Shown here piece by piece: positions 1-7,138 of a DNA stretch of 12,218 bases. Position 1 is the stretch's first letter. Every line of letters begins with the position of its first letter. Source of the DNA: Clostridia bacterium (GTDB lineage Bacteria > Bacillota > DSM-521 > Neomoorellales > Neomoorellaceae). The stretch is from contig JASUSX010000032.1 in assembly GCA_030445875.1 (NCBI GenBank), positions 1 through 12,218 of the forward strand, in the 5' to 3' direction. Under the pieces are notes generated by a model, which did not search any database, was not told the DNA's origin, and worked only from the letters and a program-made list of their open reading frames with translations. The translations under genes were made by a program, and so were the position numbers.

Positions 1-97
1 CATCACCCCGATAGCCATCGAAGAAGGCCTGCGGTTTGCTATCCGTGAAGGCGGCCGCACCGTGGGCGCCGGCGTCGTCACCGGGATTAACGAGTAA
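1..97 (+). CDS. tuf: Elongation factor Tu, C-terminal end (partial, 5' end outside window)
   Basis: Only the last 31 codons plus TAA are present, read in the frame starting at base 2. The translation contains [16 protein letters not shown] followed by RTVGAGVV and ends TGINE. This is the highly conserved end of EF-Tu domain 3, the beta-barrel that contacts aminoacyl-tRNA and EF-Ts. EF-Tu is the GTPase that delivers aminoacyl-tRNA to the ribosomal A site. Its position directly before rpsJ is the usual str-S10 junction (rpsL, rpsG, fusA, tuf, then rpsJ). The fragment is intact to its stop codon and shows no sign of decay; the truncation is simply the window edge. Confidence 0.96.
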   Translation, partial: ITPIAIEEGLRFAIREGGRTVGAGVVTGINE

Positions 98-104
98 ATT
101 AGGA

Positions 105-139
105 GGCCAGGGATCAGGCTATGTGCCTGATCCCGTGCC
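105..139 (+). promoter_or_regulatory. Perfect inverted repeat (RNA hairpin) between tuf and rpsJ
   Basis: Arms GGGATCAGGC (110-119) and GCCTGATCCC (125-134) are exactly complementary, with a 5-base loop TATGT. A further GGC/GCC pairing (105-107 with 137-139) could extend the stem across a 2x2 mismatch. The repeat lies 12 bases after the tuf stop and ends 10 bases before the rpsJ ribosome binding site. No T-run follows, so it is not a typical intrinsic terminator. It could be an mRNA processing or stability element, or a leader structure for the S10 genes. The function is inferred; the base pairing is directly visible. Confidence 0.6.
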
Positions 140-162
140 ATGAAAGAGGGGGAAAGTGACCC

Positions 163-471
163 ATGGCCAGGCAGAAGATCCGTATTCGTTTGAAGGCCTT
201 TGATCACCGGTTGCTGGATCAATCATCCCAGAAGATAGTAGATACTGCCAGGCGTACCGGGGCGGTCGTGTCCGGGCCCATTCCGCTGCCGACGGAGAAG
301 AATATCTTTACGATTTTACGCTCACCCCATGTCAATAAGGATTCCCGGGAGCAGTTTGAAATGCGTACCCACAAAAGGCTCATCGACATCCACGAGCCGA
401 CGCCCAAGACTGTAGACGCATTAATGCGCCTGGATCTCCCGGCAGGGGTTGACATCGAGATCAAACTGTAG
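163..471 (+). CDS. rpsJ: 30S ribosomal protein S10 (NusE)
   Basis: S10 binds the 3' major (head) domain of 16S rRNA. In its free form it also serves as NusE, partner of NusB in transcription antitermination. The 102-residue product has the family's normal length. It shows the N-terminal strand [13 protein letters not shown] (residues 7-19) and the extended-loop signature [14 protein letters not shown] (53-66) followed by RTHKRLIDI. The ATG is preceded by AGAGGGGGA at 145-153, nine bases upstream, which fixes the start. It is the first gene of the S10 cluster, 65 bases after tuf, and no clear -35/-10 promoter is visible in that spacer. This suggests read-through from the str operon, although a weak promoter inside tuf cannot be excluded. 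Confidence 0.98.
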   Translation: MARQKIRIRLKAFDHRLLDQSSQKIVDTARRTGAVVSGPIPLPTEKNIFTILRSPHVNKDSREQFEMRTHKRLIDIHEPTPKTVDALMRLDLPAGVDIEIKL

Positions 472-484
472 GGGGTAAGGGCAG

Positions 485-1114
485 GTGCAGAAAGGTATTT
501 TAGGAAAAAAACTGGGTATGACCCAGATTTTCGACGAGGCCGGCCGGGCTATTCCGGTAACGGTAGTCGAGGCCGGGCCCTGCGTTGTCATCCGGAAAAA
601 GGCAGCAGCTACCGACGGCTACGAGGCCCTGCAGGTAGGCTTTGGGCCGGTTAAAGAAAGAAAGGTCAATAAACCCCTGCAGGGGCATTTCAGCAAGGCC
701 GGGGTAACCCCCTTCCGTTACGTCCGGGAACTGCGCCTGGAGGATACCGGCGCTTATCAGGTGGGGGCCGAGATTAAAGCCGATATTTTTAAGCCCGGGG
801 AAAAAGTCGACGTTACCGGTATATCTAAAGGTAAAGGCTTTGCCGGCGGTATTAAGCGGCATGGCTTTCACCGCGGTCCCATGGAGCACGGTTCCAAGTA
901 TCACCGCCGTCCGGGTTCCCTGGCGGCTAAAGGGCCGGCCAGGGTGTTCAAAGGGCGGCGTTTACCTGGTCACCTGGGCGCCGCCAGGGTTACCGTACAG
1001 GGACTGGAAGTAGTCAAGAACGACCCCGAGCGCAATCTCCTTTTGATTAAAGGCTCTGTACCGGGGCCGCGCCGGGGGCTGCTGGTGATCAAGAATTCGG
1101 TAAAGGGAGGCTAA
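485..1114 (+). CDS. rplC: 50S ribosomal protein L3
   Basis: L3 is an early-assembling 23S rRNA binder whose long internal extension reaches toward the peptidyl transferase centre. The product is 209 residues, as expected. The N-terminus [20 protein letters not shown] is canonical. The central signature [17 protein letters not shown] (115-131) is followed by [11 protein letters not shown] (135-145), the basic extension. The start is GTG, chosen because it gives the canonical N-terminus and has GGGGG at 471-475, nine bases upstream. The first G of that run is the last base of the rpsJ stop codon. The gap to rpsJ is 13 bases and to rplD 6 bases. Confidence 0.98.
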   Translation: MQKGILGKKLGMTQIFDEAGRAIPVTVVEAGPCVVIRKKAAATDGYEALQVGFGPVKERKVNKPLQGHFSKAGVTPFRYVRELRLEDTGAYQVGAEIKADIFKPGEKVDVTGISKGKGFAGGIKRHGFHRGPMEHGSKYHRRPGSLAAKGPARVFKGRRLPGHLGAARVTVQGLEVVKNDPERNLLLIKGSVPGPRRGLLVIKNSVKGG

Positions 1115-1120
1115 CAGGCA

Positions 1121-1744
1121 ATGCCCAGAGTAGCCTTATACAATATCCAGGGCCAGCAGGTGGGGGAGATTGACCTCGATGATCGTGTCTTTGGTGGCGA
1201 GGTCAACGAGGCTGTCCTGCACCAGGCGGTAGTAATGCAACAGGCCAGCCAGCGCCAGGGCACGGCAGCAACCCGCGGTTGGGCCGAGGTCAGCGGCGGC
1301 GGCCGTAAACCCTGGCGCCAGAAGGGTACCGGACGCGCCCGGGCCGGGAGTATTCGCTCGCCCCTGTGGCGGGGCGGGGCGGTTATATTCGGCCCCCAGC
1401 CCAGGGACTATAGCTACAAGCTACCCAAAAAGGTACGCCGTTTAGCCCTGCGTTCCGCCCTGGCCAGCAAAGTGCGGGACGGCAATATTATTGTCCTTGA
1501 TGAATTAAAGCTGGACCACCCCCGGACCAGGGATATGGCTGCCCTCCTCAGGGCCCTGGATGTAAAGGATAAGGTCCTGGTAGTTACGGCGGGGCAAGAC
1601 CCCAATGTAGAACTCTCCGCCCGCAACCTGCCAGGTACCACCTGCATTACCCCCACGGGGTTAAATGTATATGATCTCCTGGCCCATGAGAAACTGGTCC
1701 TGACCAAAGACGCTGTGACCAGGGTACAGGAGGTGCTTGGCTGA
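1121..1744 (+). CDS. rplD: 50S ribosomal protein L4
   Basis: L4 is an early-assembly 23S rRNA binder; its extended loop forms part of the constriction of the nascent-peptide exit tunnel. In E. coli it also represses its own operon, but I see no recognisable L4 leader target here. The product is 207 residues. The basic, glycine-rich loop [20 protein letters not shown] (residues 56-75), continuing [10 protein letters not shown], is the family hallmark, followed by the alpha/beta domain with [10 protein letters not shown]. The ribosome binding site AAAGGGAGG (1102-1110) lies inside the last codons of rplC. The TGA stop overlaps the rplW ATG by one base, suggesting coupled translation. Confidence 0.98.
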   Translation: MPRVALYNIQGQQVGEIDLDDRVFGGEVNEAVLHQAVVMQQASQRQGTAATRGWAEVSGGGRKPWRQKGTGRARAGSIRSPLWRGGAVIFGPQPRDYSYKLPKKVRRLALRSALASKVRDGNIIVLDELKLDHPRTRDMAALLRALDVKDKVLVVTAGQDPNVELSARNLPGTTCITPTGLNVYDLLAHEKLVLTKDAVTRVQEVLG

Positions 1745-2034
1745 TGAGAACCCCGGAAGATGTGATCCTAAAACCCCTGGTTACGGAAAAGTCGACCAGC
1801 CTGATGGCCGAGAATAAATATACCTTTTTAGTTTCTCCTGAGGCTAATAAAATTGAAATCAAAAACGCCATCGAGAAACTCTTCAACGTTGAGGTACTAA
1901 AGGTCAATACCCTCGTAGACCGGGGTAAGTTGCGCCGGGTAGGCCGTTTCCAGGGACGCCAGCCTGATCGGAAAAAAGCCATTATCACCCTTAAACCTGG
2001 CGATAAAATCAAGGTCTTTGAGGGGCTGGAGTAG
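1744..2034 (+). CDS. rplW: 50S ribosomal protein L23
   Basis: L23 sits at the exit-tunnel rim and is the docking point for trigger factor, SRP and the Sec translocon. The 96-residue length is normal. The N-terminal KPLVTEKS (residues 10-17) and the segment [21 protein letters not shown] are typical, as is the C-terminal [13 protein letters not shown]. The ATG shares its A with the rplD stop (TGATG). The ribosome binding site AGGAGGTG (1728-1735) is inside rplD. The first half of the gene is noticeably richer in A and T than its neighbours, mostly from lysine, asparagine and isoleucine codons, so I read nothing more into it. Confidence 0.97.
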   Translation: MRTPEDVILKPLVTEKSTSLMAENKYTFLVSPEANKIEIKNAIEKLFNVEVLKVNTLVDRGKLRRVGRFQGRQPDRKKAIITLKPGDKIKVFEGLE

Positions 2035-2051
2035 AAAGAAGTTGCATTGCC

Positions 2052-2073
2052 CGGGCGGGGGTACCCCTGCTCG
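2052..2073 (+). promoter_or_regulatory. GC-rich hairpin in the rplW-rplB spacer
   Basis: The 22-base stretch folds on itself as an inverted repeat: CGGGCGGGG (2052-2060) pairs with CCCCTGCTCG (2064-2073) around GTAC, with two G-T wobbles, giving about nine pairs. It lies in the widest spacer of the window (2035-2105, 71 bases). The only T-run (ATTTTT, 2084-2089) comes 11 bases after the stem, which is too far for a standard intrinsic terminator. An attenuator, mRNA processing site or ribosomal-protein target are all possible; none is demonstrated. Confidence 0.5.
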
Positions 2074-2105
2074 CGCGGTGACGATTTTTGTAGGGGAGAA
2101 GTAAG

Positions 2106-2936
2106 ATGGCCATTAAGAAGTTTAAACCCACCTCACCCGGCCGGCGGCAAATGACGGTCTCCACCTTTGCCGAGATAACGGCAACAGAGCCCTACAAGCC
2201 CCTGCTAGCGCCTCTAAAGAAGAAGGGCGGCCGTAACAACGGAGGGCGGATCAGTGTCCGGCACCAGGGCGGGGGCCATAAGCGCCTGTACCGAATAATT
2301 GATTTCAAGCGCGATAAAGATGGTATACCCGGCCGCGTGGCAACTATCGAATACGACCCCAACCGCTCGGCCAATATCGCCCTGATCAATTATGCGGATG
2401 GGGAAAAGCGTTATATCCTGGCCCCGGAGAACCTGCAGGTGGGCTACCAGATAATCAGTGGCCCGGGTGCGGATATCAAGGTGGGCAACGCTATGCCCTT
2501 AAGCCAGGTGCCGGTGGGTACCATGGTGCATAATATTGAACTTAAACCCGGCAAGGGCGGCCAGATGGTGCGGGCGGCCGGGGCCGGGGCTCAACTCATG
2601 GCCAAGGAAGGCGGCTACGCTCTCCTGCGTTTGCCCTCGGGAGAAGTGCGTAAAGTAGAGGAAGGGTGCCGGGCGACCATCGGCCAGGTGGGCAACCTGG
2701 ACTGGGAAAACATCAATCGAGGTAAGGCCGGCCGCAGCCGCTGGCTGGGTATAAGACCCACAGTGCGCGGTGTGGTTATGAACCCGGTGGACCACCCCCA
2801 CGGTGGCGGTGAAGGGCGGGCGCCGGTAGGGCGTAAGCACCCGGTGACGCCCTGGGGTAAGCCGGCCATGGGGGTCAAGACCCGCAAGAAGAGAAAACCG
2901 AGCAATAAACTGATTGTCAAGCCGCGCAATAAATAA
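2106..2936 (+). CDS. rplB: 50S ribosomal protein L2
   Basis: L2 is essential for subunit association and for organising the peptidyl transferase region of 23S rRNA. The product is 276 residues, the usual size. The N-terminal [19 protein letters not shown] leads into the RNA-binding OB-like and SH3-like domains, with [20 protein letters not shown] at residues 41-60. The C-terminal signature [12 protein letters not shown] (226-237), with His230 and His232, is intact and followed by [12 protein letters not shown] and a very basic tail. The ribosome binding site AGGGGAG (2092-2098) precedes the ATG by seven bases. It follows a 71-base spacer with a hairpin and precedes rpsS by 24 bases. Confidence 0.98.
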   Translation: MAIKKFKPTSPGRRQMTVSTFAEITATEPYKPLLAPLKKKGGRNNGGRISVRHQGGGHKRLYRIIDFKRDKDGIPGRVATIEYDPNRSANIALINYADGEKRYILAPENLQVGYQIISGPGADIKVGNAMPLSQVPVGTMVHNIELKPGKGGQMVRAAGAGAQLMAKEGGYALLRLPSGEVRKVEEGCRATIGQVGNLDWENINRGKAGRSRWLGIRPTVRGVVMNPVDHPHGGGEGRAPVGRKHPVTPWGKPAMGVKTRKKRKPSNKLIVKPRNK

Positions 2937-2943
2937 TGCGGTG

Positions 2944-2960
2944 AAAGGAGGTTCCTTTTT
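2944..2960 (+). promoter_or_regulatory. Short hairpin overlapping the rpsS ribosome binding site
   Basis: AAAGGA (2944-2949) is exactly complementary to TCCTTT (2953-2958) with a 3-base loop GGT, followed by TT and then the rpsS ATG. The left arm and loop are the Shine-Dalgarno sequence AAAGGAGGT itself. If formed, this 6-bp, mostly A-U stem would block initiation on rpsS. It is weak and may simply melt at growth temperature or be opened by ribosomes arriving from rplB. Sequence pairing is observed; regulation is inferred. Confidence 0.35.
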
Positions 2961-3245
2961 ATGGGCCGCTCCTTGAAAAAAGGGCCATATTGTGAGGAAA
3001 AGCTGCTAAAGCGAATTATCGAAATGAACGAGAAGGGCAATAAAAGGGTCATAAAAACCTGGTCCCGCCGTTCAACAATCTTTCCCGAGATGGTGGGCCA
3101 TACCATAGCTGTTCATGACGGCCGTAAACATGTGCCTATATATATAACCGAAGATATGGTCGGCCACAAGCTGGGGGAATTTGCACCCACCCGTATGTTC
3201 CGGGGGCACGGCGCCCACACGGAACGCTCCACGGCGCTGAAGTAA
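2961..3245 (+). CDS. rpsS: 30S ribosomal protein S19
   Basis: S19 forms a complex with S13 in the head of the small subunit and contacts the A-site tRNA region and bridge B1a. The 94-residue product opens with [19 protein letters not shown] and contains [20 protein letters not shown] and the terminal [16 protein letters not shown], all family hallmarks. The ATG has a strong AAAGGAGGT nine bases upstream, part of a small potential hairpin annotated separately. It lies between rplB and rplV, the standard S10 order, with 13 bases to rplV. Confidence 0.98.
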   Translation: MGRSLKKGPYCEEKLLKRIIEMNEKGNKRVIKTWSRRSTIFPEMVGHTIAVHDGRKHVPIYITEDMVGHKLGEFAPTRMFRGHGAHTERSTALK

Positions 3246-3258
3246 GGGGGTAAACAGG

Positions 3259-3597
3259 ATGGAAGCCAGAGCAATAGCGAAGTATATCCGGATTTCCCCG
3301 CGGCGTGTGCGCCAGGTTATCGACCTCATCCGGGGTAAAGGGGTACGGGAAGCGGAAGCGATACTCATGGTTACCCCCAAACGGGGGGCGCGGGCTATCG
3401 CCAAGGTCTTAAAGTCGGCTGTAGCCAATGCGGAACACAACTACGACCTGGATGCCAGTGAATTGGTCGTCAGCCGTGCTTATGTTGACGAAGGGCCGAC
3501 CCTGAAACGCTACCAGCCGCGGGCCATGGGCCGGGCCAATACCCGCCGGAAACGAACCAGCCACATTACGGTAGTGGTTGGGGAAAAGGAGGACTGA
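3259..3597 (+). CDS. rplV: 50S ribosomal protein L22
   Basis: L22 binds all domains of 23S rRNA, and its beta-hairpin lines the exit tunnel next to L4. The 112-residue product is of normal length. It begins [27 protein letters not shown] and carries the hairpin region ending with [24 protein letters not shown] (about residues 84-107), the family signature. The ATG is preceded by GGGGG at 3246-3250. Macrolide-resistance changes in this family map to the hairpin; nothing here looks altered. The TGA stop is four bases before the rpsC start. Confidence 0.98.
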   Translation: MEARAIAKYIRISPRRVRQVIDLIRGKGVREAEAILMVTPKRGARAIAKVLKSAVANAEHNYDLDASELVVSRAYVDEGPTLKRYQPRAMGRANTRRKRTSHITVVVGEKED

Positions 3598-3601
3598 TTT
3601 C

Positions 3602-4261
3602 GTGGGTCAAAAGGTACACCCCAAGGGATTACGCATCGGCATTATCCGCGATTGGGACTCCCGCTGGTTCGCTGGCAAAGAATACAAGACCCTGCTCCAC
3701 GAGGATCTAAAGATCCGTCAATTTATTAAGAAGCGCCTTTACCAGGCGGGCATTGCCAGCATTGAAATTGAGCGGGCGGCCAATCGCTTAAAAGTGATAA
3801 TCAATACCGCCCGGCCAGGGGTTATCATCGGCCGGGGCGGCGCCGAGGTCGAGGCCCTGCGTAAGGAGTTAGAAGCCCTTACAGGCAAGCAGGTCAACCT
3901 GAACATTGTCGAGATCAAAAAGCCGGAGCTGAACGCCCAGCTAGTGGCGGAGAATGTGGCTGCCCAACTGGAGAAAAGGATTGCCTTCCGGCGGGCCATG
4001 AAACAGGCCGTCGGCCGGGCGATGCGCCTGGGCGCCCAGGGGATTAGAATCGCCTGTGGCGGGCGCCTGGCCGGGGCGGAGATTGCCCGCACCGAATGGT
4101 ATAGCGAGGGCAAGGTACCCCTGCATACCTTGCGGGCGGACATCGACTATGGCTTTGCCGAGGCCAACACCACTTATGGTAAAATAGGGGTCAAGGTATG
4201 GTTGTATAAGGGTGAAGTATTGCCTGAACGGGCCAGGGTCCAGGAAGGGGGTCGCCAGTAA
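3602..4261 (+). CDS. rpsC: 30S ribosomal protein S3
   Basis: S3 lies at the mRNA entry channel of the small subunit and helps the ribosomal helicase activity. I place the start at GTG 3602, giving the canonical N-terminus [20 protein letters not shown] and 219 residues. An in-frame TTG at 3578 would add eight residues overlapping rplV and would consume the ribosome binding site AAAGGAGG (3585-3592), so it is rejected. A KH domain spans about residues 38-106 with the GRGG loop at 77-80. The C-terminal domain has [17 protein letters not shown] and [12 protein letters not shown]. The TAA overlaps the rplP ATG by one base. Confidence 0.96.
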   Translation: MGQKVHPKGLRIGIIRDWDSRWFAGKEYKTLLHEDLKIRQFIKKRLYQAGIASIEIERAANRLKVIINTARPGVIIGRGGAEVEALRKELEALTGKQVNLNIVEIKKPELNAQLVAENVAAQLEKRIAFRRAMKQAVGRAMRLGAQGIRIACGGRLAGAEIARTEWYSEGKVPLHTLRADIDYGFAEANTTYGKIGVKVWLYKGEVLPERARVQEGGRQ

Positions 4262-4695
4262 TGTTAATGCCCAAGCGGGTGAAATACCGTAAACCCCACC
4301 GGCCGGGGACTGAGGGCACCGCCACCCGGGGTAACGAAGTGCTCTTTGGCGACTACGGGCTGCGGGCCCTGGAACCGGCCTGGATTACCAGCCGCCAGAT
4401 CGAGGCGGCCCGTATTGCCATGACCCGTTATATAAAACGCGGGGGCAAGGTATGGATTAAGATTTTTCCCGACACCCCCATTACGGCCAAACCGGCTGAA
4501 ACTCGTATGGGCAGCGGTAAGGGGGCACCGGAGTACTGGGTAGCCGTTGTTAAACCCGGGCGGATTCTCTTCGAGATGGCCGGGGTTACCGAGGAGGTAG
4601 CCCGTGAAGCCATGCGCCTGGCCTCCCACAAGCTGCCCATTAAGACCAAGTTCGTTAAACGCGCGGAAGTGGGTGGTGAGGCCAATGAAAGCTAA
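4261..4695 (+). CDS. rplP: 50S ribosomal protein L16
   Basis: L16 assembles late, near the A-site tRNA elbow and the central protuberance of the large subunit. The 144-residue product starts [16 protein letters not shown]. The second ATG (4267) is a possible alternative, but the first has correct spacing from GGAAGGGGG (4243-4251) and matches the common MLMPKR start. The signatures [18 protein letters not shown] and [19 protein letters not shown] (about residues 81-100) are intact. It overlaps rpsC by one base upstream and rpmC by 11 bases downstream, the longest gene overlap in the window. Confidence 0.97.
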   Translation: MLMPKRVKYRKPHRPGTEGTATRGNEVLFGDYGLRALEPAWITSRQIEAARIAMTRYIKRGGKVWIKIFPDTPITAKPAETRMGSGKGAPEYWVAVVKPGRILFEMAGVTEEVAREAMRLASHKLPIKTKFVKRAEVGGEANES

Positions 4696-4888
4696 GGAGA
4701 TTCGTGAATTGACCACCGAGGAATTGCTCCAAAAGGTAGGCGAACTAAAGCAGGAGTTATTCAACCTGCGTTTCCAACTGGCTACGGGCCAGATGGATAA
4801 CCCTATGCGCCTGCGGGAAGTACGCCGCGGCATAGCCAGGGCCAAAACCATCCTGCGGGAACGGGAATTAAAGAAGGAACGGGCTTAA
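4685..4888 (+). CDS. rpmC: 50S ribosomal protein L29
   Basis: L29 is a small two-helix protein at the exit-tunnel rim beside L23, contributing to the SRP and trigger-factor docking surface. I choose ATG 4685, giving 67 residues: [20 protein letters not shown], then the diagnostic [20 protein letters not shown] and a basic second helix ending ERELKKERA. The frame stays open upstream to 4604, but those residues lack L29 character and lie inside rplP. GGTGAGG just before the start (about 4675-4681) is the ribosome binding site. The 11-base overlap with rplP points to coupled translation. Confidence 0.96.
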   Translation: MKAKEIRELTTEELLQKVGELKQELFNLRFQLATGQMDNPMRLREVRRGIARAKTILRERELKKERA

Positions 4889-4922
4889 AGCACAATCACG
4901 GTAAAGGAAGGGGGCAGGCCCT

Positions 4923-5177
4923 TTGGAGAGAAATTACCGTAAGACCCGCATCGGCAGTGTAGTAAGCGATAAGATGAATAAAACGGTTGTAGTAGCCGTG
5001 GAAGACCGGGTGCGCCACCCATTGATGGGTAAAATCATCCGCAACACGAGGAAATTTAAGGCCCATGATGAAAAGAACGAGTGTAAGGTTGGCGATAAAG
5101 TCAAGATTATGGAGACCCGCCCATTAAGTAAAGATAAGCGGTGGCGGGTAGTGGAGATCCTGGAGAAGGCCAAATAG
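4923..5177 (+). CDS. rpsQ: 30S ribosomal protein S17
   Basis: S17 is a primary 16S rRNA binder with an OB fold that nucleates the 5' domain of the small subunit. The product is 84 residues and begins [20 protein letters not shown], followed by [19 protein letters not shown] and the C-terminal [20 protein letters not shown], all characteristic. The start codon is TTG, supported by GGAAGGGGG (4906-4914) eight bases upstream and by the absence of an in-frame ATG before residue 18. The 34-base spacer after rpmC holds only this ribosome binding site. Confidence 0.95.
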   Translation: MERNYRKTRIGSVVSDKMNKTVVVAVEDRVRHPLMGKIIRNTRKFKAHDEKNECKVGDKVKIMETRPLSKDKRWRVVEILEKAK

Positions 5178-5210
5178 CCAGCCAGACACCCGCCGGGAAG
5201 GAGGTAAAAT

Positions 5211-5579
5211 ATGATCCAGCAGCAGACAATCCTCAAAGTCGGCGATAACACAGGGGCCAGAAGACTGATGTGCATCCGCGTCCTCGGCGGATCCAAAAGG
5301 CGCTACGCCGGGGTGGGGGATGTAATCATTGCCTCCGTTAAGGAAGCAACACCTGGGGGCGTGGTTAAAAAAGGCGACGTGGTCCGGGCGGTAGTAGTAC
5401 GGACTACCAGGCCCGTAAAACGTGAGGATGGCTCCTATATTCGTTTTAATGAAAACGCAGCGGTGATCATCAATGATCAAAACAACCCCCGGGGCACGCG
5501 GATCTTCGGCCCGGTAGCCAGGGAACTGAGGGAAAGGGATTTTATGAAGATTATCTCCCTGGCCCCGGAAGTCCTTTAG
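5211..5579 (+). CDS. rplN: 50S ribosomal protein L14
   Basis: L14 sits at the subunit interface, contacts 16S helix 14 through bridge B8, and is the target of the silencing factor RsfS in other bacteria. The 122-residue product is one of the most conserved in the window: [36 protein letters not shown], and the C-terminal [25 protein letters not shown]. The ATG follows AAGGAGG (5198-5204) by six bases. The 33-base spacer after rpsQ shows no structure beyond the ribosome binding site. In E. coli rplN opens the spc operon; no separate promoter can be recognised here. Confidence 0.98.
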   Translation: MIQQQTILKVGDNTGARRLMCIRVLGGSKRRYAGVGDVIIASVKEATPGGVVKKGDVVRAVVVRTTRPVKREDGSYIRFNENAAVIINDQNNPRGTRIFGPVARELRERDFMKIISLAPEVL

Positions 5580-5594
5580 GGAAAGGGAGGTGGC

Positions 5595-5927
5595 TTGAGC
5601 TTGACCGCACCCAGAGTGCATGTTAAAAAAGGCGACCTGGTCATGGTAATTACCGGCAAAGACGCCGGCAAGAAGGGCAAGGTTTTAAGTGTCGACCCGG
5701 CCAAAGGCAGGGTTATCGTTGAGGGTGTGAACATCGTGAAGCGCCACACCCGTCCCACCCAAAAAATGCCCCAGGGCGGGATTATCGAAAAAGAGGCCCC
5801 GGTAGCCAGCAGTAATGTCCTGTTGTTTTGCAGCAAATGTAATCGCCCTACCCGTATCGGGAAACAGTTCCTGGCCGATGGCACCAAAGCCAGGGTGTGT
5901 AAAAAGTGCGGCGAAGTTCTTGAATAA
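5595..5927 (+). CDS. rplX: 50S ribosomal protein L24, cysteine-containing (zinc-ribbon-like) form
   Basis: L24 initiates large-subunit assembly and lies near the tunnel exit. The N-terminal KOW segment reads [20 protein letters not shown] (residues 9-28), followed by [20 protein letters not shown]. The C-terminal part holds CSKC (79-82) and CKKC (102-105), a pair of CxxC knuckles spaced to bind one zinc ion; many bacterial L24 proteins lack these cysteines. The start is uncertain: TTG 5595 is four bases from GGGAGG (5585-5590), while a second in-frame TTG at 5601 is ten bases away and would shorten the protein by two residues. Length is 110 residues with the first choice. Confidence 0.95.
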   Translation: MSLTAPRVHVKKGDLVMVITGKDAGKKGKVLSVDPAKGRVIVEGVNIVKRHTRPTQKMPQGGIIEKEAPVASSNVLLFCSKCNRPTRIGKQFLADGTKARVCKKCGEVLE

Positions 5928-5946
5928 GCCCAGGTAAAGGAGGGCT
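5927..5946 (+). promoter_or_regulatory. Possible small hairpin covering the rplE ribosome binding site
   Basis: AGCCC (5927-5931) can pair with GGGCT (5942-5946) around a 10-base loop. The right arm takes the end of the Shine-Dalgarno AAAGGAGGG (5936-5944) of rplE. A five-pair stem may arise by chance in GC-rich DNA. Its position is notable only because E. coli S8 represses the spc operon by binding near the rplE start. I cannot identify the S8 core motif here. Confidence 0.2.
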
Positions 5947-5950
5947 GGAC

Positions 5951-6493
5951 GTGGCCAGACTCAAGGAAAAGTATCTGAAAGAGATCCGTAAGACCCTGAA
6001 GGACAAATTCGGCTATAAAAACGTAATGGAAGTTCCCAGACTGGAAAAGATCGTGGTTAATATGGGGGTGGGCGAAGCCACCCAGAATCCCAAGGCTATC
6101 GAAGGCGCCGTGCAGGACATGATGGCCATTACCGGGCAAAAGCCCGTTGTGACCAAGGCTAAGAAATCCATCGCGGCCTTCAAACTGCGCCAAGGTAACA
6201 GTATTGGCTGCAAGGTGACCCTGCGGGGAGAGAGGATGTATGAATTTCTAGACCGCCTGGTCAATGTGGCCCTGCCGCGGGTGCGCGATTTCCAGGGAGT
6301 CTCTTCTAATTCCTTCGACGGGCGCGGTAACTATTCCCTGGGCCTCAAAGAACAGCTTATTTTCCCGGAGATTGATTACGACAAGGTCGACAAAACCAGG
6401 GGTCTGGAAGTAGTAATGGTGACGACGGCGAAGAGCGACGAAGAAGCCCGGGAACTCTTGCGCGGCTTTGGTATGCCTTTCCGGGAACACTGA
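5951..6493 (+). CDS. rplE: 50S ribosomal protein L5
   Basis: L5 binds 5S rRNA in the central protuberance and contacts P-site tRNA and S13 (bridge B1b). The 180-residue product starts [20 protein letters not shown] and contains [16 protein letters not shown] (residues 28-43), a stretch with [17 protein letters not shown], and the signature [20 protein letters not shown] followed by FPEIDYD. The GTG start has AAAGGAGGG (5936-5944) six bases upstream. The gene lies 23 bases after rplX and 14 before rpsN. Confidence 0.98.
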   Translation: MARLKEKYLKEIRKTLKDKFGYKNVMEVPRLEKIVVNMGVGEATQNPKAIEGAVQDMMAITGQKPVVTKAKKSIAAFKLRQGNSIGCKVTLRGERMYEFLDRLVNVALPRVRDFQGVSSNSFDGRGNYSLGLKEQLIFPEIDYDKVDKTRGLEVVMVTTAKSDEEARELLRGFGMPFREH

Positions 6494-6507
6494 TAAGGAG
6501 GAAACCC

Positions 6508-6693
6508 ATGGCCAAAAAATCTTTACGGATCAAACAAAGCCGTCCCCAGAAATTCCAGGTGCGCGCTTATAACCGTTGCTTGCGCTGTGGTCGTCCCCAC
6601 GGTTATTTACGGAAGTTTGGCCTGTGCCGGATTTGTTTCCGCGAGCTGGCCTATAAAGGAGAACTCCCCGGCATTAATAAAGCCAGCTGGTAA
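6508..6693 (+). CDS. rpsN: 30S ribosomal protein S14, short zinc-binding type
   Basis: S14 is a late head-assembly protein next to S3 and S10. This is the short zinc (C+) form: 61 residues with CLRC (24-27) and CRIC (40-43), the four zinc ligands, rather than the roughly 100-residue cysteine-free paralogue. The ending [16 protein letters not shown] is diagnostic. AAGGAGG (6495-6501) precedes the ATG by six bases. In many Firmicutes the short form is often called rpsZ or rpsN1 and may be backed up by a zinc-independent copy elsewhere; that cannot be seen from this window. Confidence 0.98.
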   Translation: MAKKSLRIKQSRPQKFQVRAYNRCLRCGRPHGYLRKFGLCRICFRELAYKGELPGINKASW

Positions 6694-6726
6694 TTGCGGG
6701 GACTAGAAGGAAGGGGGTAGTTCAAG

Positions 6727-7122
6727 GTGATGACCGATCCCATCGCTGATTTCCTAACCCGGATCCGGAACGCCAATATGGTCTACCAGGAGAAGGTGGA
6801 AGTACCAGCTTCCAGGATGAAACGGGCTCTAGCTGAAATCTTGAAGAACGAGGGTTATATTAAGAGTTACGAGTATGTCGAGGACGGCAAGCAGGGCATA
6901 TTAAGGCTTTACCTTAAGTATGGACCCAATAAGGAAAAGGTCATAACCGGTATCAAGCGCATCAGCCGCCCGGGCTTAAGGATTTACGCCCGTAAAGGGG
7001 AAGTTCCCAAGGTCCTGGGGGGCCTGGGGTTGGCTGTCATATCAACCAGTAAGGGTATTCTTACAGATAAACAGGCCCGTCGCGAAGGCGTCGGCGGCGA
7101 AGTTATCTGCTATATCTGGTGA
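6727..7122 (+). CDS. rpsH: 30S ribosomal protein S8
   Basis: S8 is a primary binder of the central domain of 16S rRNA and, in E. coli, the repressor of the spc operon. The product begins (M)[18 protein letters not shown] and ends with the signature [19 protein letters not shown] then EVICYIW. The start is ambiguous: GTG 6727 gives 131 residues and lies nine bases from AAGGAAGGGGG (6707-6717). The adjacent ATG 6730 gives 130 residues at a 12-base distance. Spacing slightly favours GTG, and related proteins often start MVMTDPIAD, so both are credible. Confidence 0.96.
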   Translation: MMTDPIADFLTRIRNANMVYQEKVEVPASRMKRALAEILKNEGYIKSYEYVEDGKQGILRLYLKYGPNKEKVITGIKRISRPGLRIYARKGEVPKVLGGLGLAVISTSKGILTDKQARREGVGGEVICYIW

Positions 7123-7138
7123 GGCTGGAGGTGATCTA

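Noticed and set aside
121..159. A 12-codon reading frame (MCLIPCHERGGK) between tuf and rpsJ, 14 bases after an AGGAGG at 101-106
   Set aside because: The spacing is too long for a normal ribosome binding site, and the ATG sits in the loop of the inverted repeat. Nothing in its sequence suggests an attenuation peptide, so chance is the simpler reading.
3138..3148. TATATATATA run inside rpsS resembling a -10 element
   Set aside because: It encodes the conserved IYIT segment of S19, and there is no matching -35 element at a suitable distance.
3578..3601. In-frame TTG extension of rpsC by eight residues
   Set aside because: It would place the start inside rplV and translate through the clear AAAGGAGG ribosome binding site; GTG 3602 gives the canonical S3 N-terminus.
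4604..4684. Upstream open frame continuous with rpmC
   Set aside because: The residues ([11 protein letters not shown]...) have no L29 character and are an out-of-frame reading of rplP.
4911..4921. Small GGGC/GCCC palindrome before rpsQ
   Set aside because: The arms leave almost no loop and the stem is three or four pairs; it is better explained as the purine-rich ribosome binding site next to a pyrimidine stretch.
4264..6193. Long antisense open frames, for example 4264-4851, 5124-5621 and 5576-6193 on the minus strand
   Set aside because: They lie opposite highly conserved ribosomal genes, show no domain, and arise readily from the GC-biased codon usage of the sense genes.
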